DNA of 64,000 nucleotides, taken from assembly GCF_030867095.1 (NCBI RefSeq), contig NC_081835.1, positions 14,950,501 to 15,014,500 on the forward strand. The letters are read 5' to 3'. Below, in pieces: positions 40,501 through 52,500 of this stretch; positions within the stretch are counted from its first letter, which is position 1; each line of letters begins with the position of its first letter. The stretch comes from Alligator mississippiensis (lineage: Eukaryota; Chordata; Crocodylia; Alligatoridae). The position numbers and the translations under genes were made by a program. The notes beneath the pieces are model-generated. The model was not told the origin of the DNA. It was given only the letters and a program-made list of their open reading frames with translations, and searched no databases.

Positions 40501-43500
40501 TCAGTGTGGGGACTGGCTGCCGGCTTGCCCCACACTGAACACCCTGTGCCCCAGCCAGCTGGGGCAGTGTCTACATGTGCTCTGCTGTGCAACAAAAACT
40601 CCACAGTAAGGTAGTACTTGTATTTACAAGCACTTATATTTACTTGCAAAAAAGTATTGTGCTTTTTTGTGCTGCAGAGTTTTTTATGCATTTTTTTGCA
40701 CTTAAAATGAGGCACACAGTTTAAGCAATTTGTTCAAGGTCATGCAGCTAGTTAATAGACAAGTTACCAATGAAACCAAGAAATCTGCACTAACCATTGC
40801 AGCTCTTTTCATAGATCTTTTTATCATATCCATTGTATTGGTGGGTAAACTGAGGCACTTGTAAATTGTATTCACAAGTACTGTCCTTCTGCAGAGTTTA
40901 TTAGTTGCATGCACTCTAAAAGGGGCACACACGTAGACACTGAGATGTTTACTGCACAGTTAATTAGCCAACTGTGCAGTAAATGTCTTGTGTATACGCA
41001 GCCACTGTGTTGAGTCTGATAAGATCAATGTGTTACCATTATCAGATCTTTTAAGAGTTAATATATCAACTGCACGGTTATGACTGTACAGCTGGATTAA
41101 AATACATTTTCATAAGCATTAAGTAACAGTTGTAATGTTACATGCAGATCAGTTTGTTTTTTACTAGTTTTAAAATCTGAATGTAATAGATTCATATATT
41201 CATAGATGCTAGGGTAGGAAGGGACCTCAACAGATCATCGAGTCCGACCCCCTGCCTAAGCAGGAAAGAGTGCTGGGGTTAGATGACCCCAGCCAGATGC
41301 CTATCCAGCCTTCTCTTAAAGACCCCCAAGGTAGGGGAGAGCACCACCTCCCTTGGAAGCCTATTCCAAATTTTGGTCACCCTTACTGTGAATAAGTTTT
41401 TCTTAATATCTAGCCTAAATCTGCTCTCTGTCAATTTGTGACCATTGTTCCTTGTTACCCCAAGAGGCGCCCTGGTGAACAGGGCATCTCCAACCCCTTG
41501 CTGCGTCCCCCTAATGAATTTGTTGGCAGTCACAAGATCACCTCTCAGCCTTCTCTTGTGGAGGCTAAAGAGGTCCAGGTCCCCTCAGTCTCTCCTCATA
41601 GGGCTTGTCCTGTAAGCCCCTGACCATACGAGTGGCCCTCCTCTGGACCCTCTTGAGTCTATCAACATCCTTCTTGAAGTACAGTGCCCAAAACTGGATG
41701 TAGTACTCCAGCTGTGGTCTGACCAATGCCACACAAAGGGGAAGTATCACCTCCTTGGATCTATTTATCATGCATCTGCTGATGCACGATAAAGTGTGGT
41801 TAGCTTTGCTGATGATTTCATCACCTCATGTTCATCTTGGAGTCCACTATGACTCCAAGATCCCTTTCCACTTCTGTGCTGCTGAGAGGGTCGCTTCTCA
41901 GCCAGTATGTGTACTGGATACTTTTGCGCCCTAGGTCCAGCACTCTGCACTCGTCCTTGTACTGCATCCTATTGTGTTCTGCCCACTTTTCTAACCCGTC
42001 CAGGTCTCCCTGCAATCCTTCCCTACCCTCCAGGGTGTGTACTTCACCCCACAATTTAGTATCATCTGCAAACTTGGACCGAGTACACTTCACACCCGCA
42101 TCCAAGTCACTGATGAAGATATTGAAGAGTACAAGTCCAAGGACCAAACCCTGCAGGACCCCACGACCCACATCCTTCCAGGTCGATACCAACCCGTCTA
42201 CTACCACTCTCTGGGTGCACCTGCTAAGCCAATTTGCCACCCACCAGTCCATGTAAACATCTATGTCACAGCCTTTTTATTTATTTATGAGAATGGGATG
42301 AGATACCATATCGAAGGCCTTGCTAAAATCCAAGAAAACAACATCCACCTCTGCTCCTGCATCTAAGCGTTTTGTGACCCTGTCATAAAACGAAACCAGA
42401 TTGGTCAGGCATGATCTACCTGCTACGATCCATGCTTGTTTCTCTGCTGCATTATTTTTCCCACTGGACTCCCACAAATATGATCCTTTATAATCTTTTC
42501 AAAGACCATTCCAAGGACGGAGTTGAGACTGACTGGCCTACAATTACTCAGATCCTCCTTCCTCCCCTTCTTGAAAATAGGGACCACGCTGGCCCTTTTT
42601 CAGTCCTCCAGGACCTGCGCCAAGCGCCATGAGCGCTCAAACAGCCATGCCAGTGGTTCTGCTATGACACCAGCCAATTCCTTCAGTACCCTTGGATGCA
42701 GCTCATCTGGGCCTGCTGGCTTGAACACATCCAGTCCATCCAAGCAACTCTGCACCAAGTCAGAGTCAACAGTTGGTAGGCTGGTGTCACTCTGATGCCC
42801 ATCTAAGAACCCATTAGGACTTATCTTGAGCCCTGTTCAGGAACACCGAGGCAAAAAACTCATTGAAGAGCTCAGCCTTTTCCCCTGTCTGTCACTAATT
42901 GCTCCTTCTTGTTCAGTAGGGGTCTTATGCTGCCCTGCACCTTCCTTTTACTCCTTACATACCTAAAAAAAGACTTTTTGTTTTTATTTTGTGTCGCCAG
43001 CCTCAGCTCTGTAGTTGCTTTGGCTTTTTTAACTGCCTCCCTGCAAGTGCGGGCCAAGTAGGTATACTCCTTGGTAGCTTCTCCCTGCTTCCACCGCCTA
43101 TATGCCTTGTTTTTTGCCCTTAGGCTCCCATGGATTTTCCTGTTTAGCCAAGGAAGTTTTTTGGCTCCTTTCCCCCTTTTCCCTCATACTGGGATAGTCT
43201 CCCTCTGTGCCCGAAGGATCACTTCCTTTAGAAACGACGGCCCTTCCTGGACTTCCATCTCGCCAATACTCTTATTTTGCAGTGACTAAGCTCCTGAGCC
43301 CACTGAAGTTAGCCTTCCTAAAGTCACGCACTTCCACCCTACTAGTTATCTTACCCACTCTAAGCCATATGGTGAATTCAGTTGATTGGTGATCACTGTC
43401 CTCAAGGTGACCACAAATCTGCAGCTCCTCTACCAGGTCCTCCCCCGTAGCCAACACCAAGTCCAGTAAGGCATTCCCCCTAGTGGGCCCGTATACCTCC

Positions 43501-46500
43501 TGCATTAGGTGAAGGTCCTGCACGCAGGTTAAGAACCTACGTGAACGGTTGGATTTGGCTGACTGCTCCTCCCAGCACATGTCAGGGTAGTTTAGGTCCC
43601 CCATAACAACCACGTCCCTAGACCGTATGGCCTCTGAGAGCTGCCTCAAGAACTCCAAGTCTAGCTTTTCTTCTTGGTGTGGGGGTCTGTAGCAGACCCC
43701 CACTACCAAGTCCCTTTCCCCTCGACCTCCATGTATCCTAATCCACAATGCCTCAACTTTCTCCTCCTCTGATCCCATTTTGATTAGGGTATATGTATAA
43801 TGCTCCTTTACATAGAGAGCAACCCCGCCCCCTTTCCTCCCTACTCTGTCCCTTCTGTACAACCTGTAGCCCTCAATGTGTACCGCCCAGTCATGGGTAG
43901 GGTCCCACCAGATTTCTGTTAGCCCCGTTAGTTCCTTTAATAACTAAATCAAAGTTATTATTTGCAAGCAGAAGTGTGAGTTCTTCCTGCTTGTTCCCCA
44001 TGCTCCTAGCATTAGTATAGAGGCACTTGAGCCCTCTGAATGGTGCCTTTGGTGCTCCCCCCATTCTGATGCCCAAAGGGCCCCTTGTTACTTACCTGAG
44101 GTGTACTGCTGCATGTCTCACAGTTTGTAGGTTCAATAGTTTAAAAAATATATTATACATCAAGTTTTAGTAACCTCTCTCTTTTTTGTTTTGTGCTGTT
44201 TTGCAGGGAGTTCATCCTCCAATGTTACTGATCCTGTGAAAGCTCCATTAGAGCCACCTAAGCAGGAGAACATATCTTTATCTCCCACAGAAAACAAAAG
44301 TAAAGCCAAAGAAAATGGGATTGGATCATCTTCCCTACCATACTTGACATACCTGCCAAAACCATCAGCTAGTAAGTAAAATAATGTGAGATATGTTTTT
44401 TAAAGGGGGAATGAATCTGTAGAGCTGGTTCATACAGACTATCAATAACATACAAGCAAATGTAGCTTGTTCCAAAATGACTACTACCTGTTGTTTGCCT
44501 TTATTCTTAGGTAACAAAAACTCAAGTTCCTTTCTGACCTGTCTGTTCCTATCATTCTCACCACACAACATCCTATCCCTCCCTCTGCCTCTCTCATTTC
44601 TTTGAGAGATCCTGAGGTTTTTATATTGCTGAAATTGAACTACTTGTCCTTCTCATTTGGGAGTCAGAACAGCTCTACATGTTCATCTTTGGTTCCAAAT
44701 CCTGACAGGCCCTCTTAAAAGGTTTCACCTGGTTTAGGGAACTTGGGAAAATAAATGAGGAAACTGAATTAGACACCATGCTTGTAACCTCATAAAAATA
44801 ACACACATTCCCCCATGAACTTTGTTTTCAGGTCCTGTTTTTAGGGAAAGTACCTGCTCACTCCCATGTCCACCACCTCCCCCAGATGACCTTATGAACT
44901 CCCTACACTCAAACATCCCATCAAGCGTAAAGGTAAATCACATAGTACTGATTTGATGATGATTATGTTAAAATGCCTTTCATGCCATTCTGCCTTCCTT
45001 TAAGGAGAATTTGTAGGGCTGTATAAAACAGGAACCTGTTGAAAACAAGGACCCTGATTTTGATGTCATACAGCTTTGATATCAGTATAACTGCTGCTCT
45101 AAACTGGGTTATTTCTGATTGGTGCCATTGTAAGAAAAGAAACAGGATGATTAAGTCCATTGCATAGGACAAAGCCAAGCATAATTGAAAATGCATCTGG
45201 ATGGCAACTGATTCCAAGAGAATTCCCAGGGTAGACCTGGATGCAGAGAAGCTGAGGATGCTTTCATGTTATATTGTGCTGCGACCACACCACAAGCGGC
45301 TGCAAGAGTGGAATATTGATTGTTAGAATGTGAAGACCCGTTCTTAACAATACAGTGGGTTTGGGGACATTTATTAGAAATACTTTAATCTTTAGAAAAG
45401 CTTTAATCAACATTTCTCACTAGACCAGAGGCGGGCAATTTTGGGTGGAGAGGCCACTTACTGAGTTTTGGCAAGCCATTGAGGGCTGAGTGACAGGGCA
45501 GATAAATATTAATTTTCTAAATTTTTTAGGAGCTCCATGGGCCGAATAGAATGGCATGGCAGGCCACATCTGGCCCGTGGGTCACATTTTGCCCACCCTT
45601 GCACTAGATCCTGACATTTTTAAAGCAAATTCCATTTGAAGCCTCTAGCCCAATAAGCAGTGCCCAGCACAGCAGGATATGAGTTTCTGGAATAAGAAAA
45701 GTCTGCTGTTAATACAAGCAGTTTAAATCCAGCATTCCCTGATAAGGAATGAGCTTTGTATAAAGGAGGAGCTTTGTATGAGGAGCTGATTTACCAAAGC
45801 TGCATGCTTTTAAAGTTATTTATCATTACATATGCAGGGACTATAATAGCCAGTGTAGCTGTTCATCCAGTAGAAGAGGAGCATAGGAATTATCAGACTG
45901 GAATGGGCATGGGGAGGACAAAAAAAAATTTCAGCCAAGTCCAGATGCTTCAGACATCGGTGTAATGCTCTAATGAAATACCTATACACACAATATTATG
46001 TCCTAGGAGAACTTCCTCCTGATCCAGTTGCTGATTATTTAATGTCCTGAAACCTGAGAATTAATGGTTATTTTAAGTTTATCCTAGTGCAGTGATTTCC
46101 AACCTTTTTTCATTTGCTGATTCCTAAAAGATTTTGAATTGAGGTGCAGATTCCTTTGGAAATTTTGAATGGAGTTATGGACCCCTTTGAATTGTAAGTG
46201 TTGGTATTCATATAATTTTGATTGCTCAGTCATCTTTTGTGGACCCCTTGGACATAGTCCGTGGACCCCAGGGATCTGCAAACCACAGCTTGAAAACCAC
46301 TGCCCTAGTGCCTCTTTAGATGCCATTAATTTCTTACATAAAACATATGATTGTTTTAAACAAATCCAGCTGGCTAAGCTATTTATTGAGAATAAGTCAA
46401 GGTAGAAGAAGGATAAGACATTTGTTTGAGATCTCTGTCAAATATTAGTTATGCAAATGAAAATACTTCATGTCCAAACTTATATCTCTTGGCAAACTCT

Positions 46501-49500
46501 GTAATTGCCCTGTTTTCAAAAAACAAAACAAAACAAAAACAAAAAACCCTCAACAAAGTCAAGAAATTTTCACTTGGAAATAAGATACATTTCAGTGAAA
46601 AGGATCCATTCTTGAGCCAAGAGAGTGATGTTCTACTCAAAACTGAGCAATATTTCAAGCAAAACTAAGTCTCACTTTTAAGCAAAGTTGGACCTACAAC
46701 GAACTTGGGTAAAAGATACATTTTAAATTGTTTTCTATGCAAAATACCCAAGAAAAAATAGTTTCTGAACTGAGCTGCCAAAACAAAACTGGGGAACACA
46801 CTGTGAGTGAGTCCGTGGGAAAGTTGTGTCACACAAGCCTTTTTTTTTTAGATCATATTGATCATCAGTTAAGTCACGGAAGAGTTGTGGGGGTAGAAAA
46901 TGTGGGAGTAGAAACGTCACCTGAAAGGCTGGGCGGAAAAGAGCCCTGGGTGTGTATTTCATAATTCTGGTATGCTGGTCTGTTATCAGAACTATGGTGA
47001 TGATAACACTGCTGTCCAATAAGACATAAGGAGTTTATCTGTGTTAAATATACAGAGCTAGACTTCTTAGAGACTATCCACACTATCAGTTGGTTTTGAA
47101 ACTGTGTTGTAATTAGGTGAGGGGGGGAATTATGTTGTTGTATCTGGGTCCCATGACTTGGCTATATCAAAAAGGTTTCTGAAACTCTTAGCAGAGAAAG
47201 AAACCACAGGTAGCCACTGTGTGAAACTTGTGTATAACTTGTTTCTTCTTTGGAATTTCTAGCCCTGTAGTTCAACCACTCAGCAGGAAACAAATGTTGA
47301 TCTCCCCAGTGAAAGCCTTTTGTGGACTTCAGGGGAGGTGATAAATGCTACCCAGGGTTTCTGGAAAGAAAACAGAATTAATGAAGGCATTTTTGCTGAT
47401 GTCTACAAAGGTCAGAGAGACAATGCAGTATACGTCATTAAAAGGCTTAAAGAGGTAAGTGCCCTAGCTTTTCTTCCTCCGAGTTTGAAGAGGAATCATT
47501 TGTTAATGTTCCTTAAGCATCAGTGGTTACCATTTAATAACATTAAGCTAGAAATCAGACATATCACACTGTAGTATTTCTAGGAAAGGAAATGCTGCAG
47601 TCTGGAAACGTGTGTGAAAAAATAATTAGCCCCATTAATATGGTCCTGTTTTTGTGAGTAAAGATTCCTGCATGTATAAATGTTGGTACAATTAAACTGT
47701 TAATTATTTATTCTATGTCCAAAAAACAGTTGATTCTATTTTAAAATTAAGCCATTTTGTGGGACAAGCAGTTGATATGAATGATGTTAGCCTTCTCTGT
47801 ACATTGCCTGATGAATTAAGCTGCTGCTTACAAAAGCTTGTGCTATGTATCTCTGATTTAGTTAGTCTATGAGATGCATATCTACCCTGCCTTCTGCCTC
47901 CTTTGTAAAGCCATTTGAGATGAAGAGATGGAATTTAGAAAATACTTTTATCTTGTTGATTATTAATATTGTTATATTATACTGCACTTATGTCTCTGTT
48001 TGCAGATGGAATGTACAAGTCCAAATTCAACCCAAAGATTCTTTCATACAGAAGTACAGATTTCTTTTCGGTAAGCGGCTCTTTGGAAGCTGGTTCTGAT
48101 GACAGTCATTCCCTGAGTTATCCGTTCTTCTAAACACTAAAGGCTGATTGTGTTGAGGACTAAATTTTGCCTTATATAGGCACGGCACTGTATTGAAGGC
48201 AACAAGGACCTGAACTGTCCCACAGGAATTCTGGGAAGCAGCTGCTTCCCAAATTTACTTCCCTGCTGAGCAACTGTAGCCCATGTGCCATTCTTTATAA
48301 CAGCAGAGGGATCCTTTCTGCCTTTAACTATCCCTTCCAGCTACTTTGTAAGGGAATGGCACTATAAGCCCTCCTTCTTGCAGCTCTGCCTGCCTACAGT
48401 CCTCATGTTTGGAGCCATGCAAGAGGCATAGTTTGGCTTTGCTTCTGTGCATCCAAATCCAAGACCCAGCCTAACCCTATATTCTCAGTTAAGACTTGAT
48501 TCAGTGCTGGAATTTTAAATTGTTTTTGTCTGTTGCTATTTCACTCACTAATATTTGTTGATTTTTGCCTGCAGGTGTTGTCACATTAACATTTTACAGC
48601 TCCTGGGGTTCTCAGTAGAAACTGGATTCCACTGTCTGATATATCCATACCTGCCTAATGGATCACTGGAAAACAGATTACAGTGCCAAGTAAGCAGTGG
48701 AGCCGGGTACTTCTGCTGTCTTTGACAATGAGTCCTATTAAAGTATTGTTTGAAAAACAATTGAATCTCCTTGACCTCTTGTATGGTGTTCACTAGGCTT
48801 TGCACCAGGTCCCTGCAATTTAAGCAATATCTGTCTTCCCATTTTCTATGTGCTTGTCAGAAATTTGTCAGGGAGAACTTCTTTTTTTCTCCTTTTCACC
48901 AGAAAAGCAATTTCTCTTCTCTCTTCCCCTTCTCAACCCCTGCACATTGTGAGCAACAGGAAAAAGGTGTCTGAATATGCATCGGTCAAGCACTGAAAAG
49001 GGCGCATATCTTTTTGTACAAGAGACTGTTTTCTGCCACAAGATCAGCAGTAGAGGGCATGTCTGCCTTGCAACAGTGAAATGTGTACATATACGGCACA
49101 ATATTAATTGGATTTGGGAATACATTGCTATAGAGAATGTTATAATGGTCAATTCTGTCAAAGCCCTGCACTCAAATAAGGCATAACATTTACTGCTGTG
49201 TTCGTTCATGTTCATCATTAGAGCATTGGGCAGCTGAAACTGCAGGGCAGTGGAAAACCAAAACTCCACTTAAGTACTATTCATCAGGAATATAAGGGTG
49301 CCTGTAGATGTGCTCGTTCACGTTCTAATTAGAATGCTCCTGCGTCACTTCAACACCACATGTATTAAGCCCCGCACATTTGAAAATGGCCGCAGGAGCG
49401 CATTATCTGAAGCTCGTTGAATGAGCTTTAGACAAAGCGTCCCATGGCCATTTTCAAACATGTACCTATGTTAATAAACACGATAGTGAGTTGTTTTAAT

Positions 49501-52500
49501 TACAGTCGCTATCTGGGAATCACTCGAATTAAAACGGCCCCCCTCCACCTCTGAGCATGTGTATAGGCAGCCCCTGGTTTGCTATATCACATCAGAGCGG
49601 TAGTTCAGGTCTTGTATCCTGCCCCAGCAGTAGCCAGTACCTAATGCATCAGAGAACTGTTTACTCTGCCTTTCCCCTCACTGTGTAAGTTTCCAAACAA
49701 ATTGTGCAATGCTGTATACTGAGATAATAGGATTCCTTCCTGATCCTTGCTTTGGCCCTGGTGCATGAAATTTGATTACTGCCATCTATTTTCATTTAGC
49801 AGGGGGGAAGAGGTTGTAACTGACTGCTGTAGGAGGAAGAACAGACCTCTTGATTGCGAAACTACTAAATGATATGTTACGTTTTCATTCCATAAGGAGC
49901 AAAATACCAATCCTCCTCTTCCTCATTCTGTTGCAGGGTGGTTCCATGCCATTAACTTGGGAGAAACGCATCAGCATTGCTATAGGAGTTATCCGGGCCA
50001 TTCAGTATCTACACAACTTTGGGATTCTCCACGGGAATGTCAAGAGGTGAGGGAGCTGGCTTCCCAACACATCCTACAGTGCTCCATCATTATCCTGTCA
50101 TTCCTAGGATTTTGTGAAGCAGAAATGTCAAAAAGTCTTCCAACCTGTATATGTTCTTTGACTTGTTTCCAATGCATATCTTTTTTTTTTCTTTCTACCT
50201 CTTACTCTTTTTGCATGGCTTCCACTTCACTTTTCATGTCTCTTTTCAGTATGGTGGAAGTATATATATCCTAAGCACCTTTTTTTTCAGTATAATCCCT
50301 CCCATTTTCCCCATAGGAAATTTCAGATATTCTCCACATCAGGTCTGTGCTAGGGAGTTGCCTGTTCCTTAAAATGTTTAAGATTTGCCTAACTAGTAAA
50401 AGCTTTACCTCTACCAGTTTAGTTAAAATGGTATAACCCTCTAGTGTAGATGTAGTTTTTGCTATATAAAAGGCACATATACTGAAATAGCTGTTCGCAA
50501 ATAAGAAGGCAAGTATGCTGTTCTAGATCAGTTACTGGTATAATTATGAGTCAACAACAGTTACACTTAGTTAACTATTTTATTTACAAAGATATTTATA
50601 TACAACATGCCCTTATAACCAACACTGTTGGACAAAATTTGTGCATAAATCAGATCATACTAGTACAGGGCAATTATTTGGTTGGAGGCCACTTGATGAG
50701 TTTTGGTGAGCTGAGGAAGGAAAGCTGCACCCACCACTCTGCTCTGCCACAGCTGGGGCCAAGCCAGGCTGTGCAGTGCAGAGACCCCCTCCATCCCCCA
50801 CTCTACACAGCTTCCTGATGGCACGGTGCAGTCCTGACATCACAGCTGCTGGCAACCAGGCCCGCACAGGACAGGGTGTAATGCAACATGCCAAGTACCC
50901 ATCCTGCCTGCATGCTCACCTGCTGCAATGAGCCACTGCTTCCGTGCCACACCAGGAAAGTCAGGGGTGGCTGCCCCAGGCTGAGCACCCCCGTGGCTGG
51001 CATGGACTCATCTCCTAGTGGCTCTGAGGCGGCAGCAGCTAATTGCAGTGGGTGGGCAAGACATTTACTGAGCATGCTGCATCACGCCCCATCCTGTGCA
51101 GGCCCATCTGACAGTGGCTGTGGTATCAGGACTGCACAGCCGCAGCGTCAGCAGGAAGCTGGGGGGGGCCGGTGCAGGTGGAATGGATGTTGGGCAGCAG
51201 GGGGAAGAGTCTGCACACTGTGTGCTGCATGGCCTAGCCCAGCCCAGCCCCCACTGTTCAATGTTTTTCTTTCATGGAAACTCAGAATTTAAGAATAAAA
51301 AAAGACCTTTAAGACCAAAATGTCCATTTGCGTGTGCTCCGCAGCATGCAGCCTTCCACATATCTGAATATGCAATAGTCAGTAGCCTGTAAGTACTGTA
51401 TAGTCTATCTCAAGTAATCATCAAGAACATGTCTTTCTGTCAGGCTTAATACTTTTTGTATTACCACACTTGTGGAAAGAGCACATTCTGGTACCACGTA
51501 ATGGCAGAAAAGTTTGAAGATACAGAAATGTTGGGATATCATGTTTGTTTTGTTTTAATGCCAAGAGCTGTCTCAAGAGTTCCTTACTCAGCTCTGATTC
51601 AAGCAAAACTCAATTTTGAGAGCAAGTAGAGCCAGTTGAGGACACAGAGATTTGGTTGACTGAGTAAAGCCTGAGGAAGGAACTTAGGATTTTACCTTGT
51701 CAGCTTTTGCTACACGCTTTTCAGAGAACTTCAGAAAATTAGCATATGTTCAGAAGTCTTCAGCAACAGAGTTTCTTGAGGTTCACACAGCTGTTTTTCA
51801 ACCCTAAACCAAATAGCTTGGTTTCATCCCTGGTGTTAGCTCTCTGGTGTTGAATGGGCTTTGAGTAGTGGTGAATATTACCAGCTATGCACTGCAAATA
51901 AAAATGAATGTACATGGCCAGCTAATGTCAAAATAGATTAGGCTGAGGAAAAAACCAGCGGTACTGGGTGGCTTGCTTAAAAAAAAAAAAAAAGCATATT
52001 CTGATATAAAATTATGTTGTATATATGGAAATTTTATTTTTATCTTAATTTGTCACATCTTTCAACACACATGTGCTGAGAAGCTAAAAGACAGTTTGTG
52101 GAATGAGCTCTTAGATGTTACCTCTAAAATCATATATAACAACATTCAGGTAAGGACTGACTAACCAGCACTGGTATTTTTCTTACCTTACACAGCTCCA
52201 ATGTTTTGTTGGATGAAAACTTTACCGCAAAGCTTGGACATTCAGGTCTCCGACTGTATCCTGCGGATAAAAAATCAGAGTATGCTGTGATGAAAACCAA
52301 AGTCTTGCAAGCTTCCCTTGCTTACCTGCCAGAAGATTTCGTCAGGCATGGACGGCTAACAGAAAAAATTGACATATTTGGATGTGGAATAGTAGGTTGC
52401 CTTTTTTCCTTTCCTATTAGATTTTACAGACACTTGGTTATATCTGTGCTCATAGTCATTTCTTACTTATCTGATTAAGTTTTTGAAACATAAGACAGTC

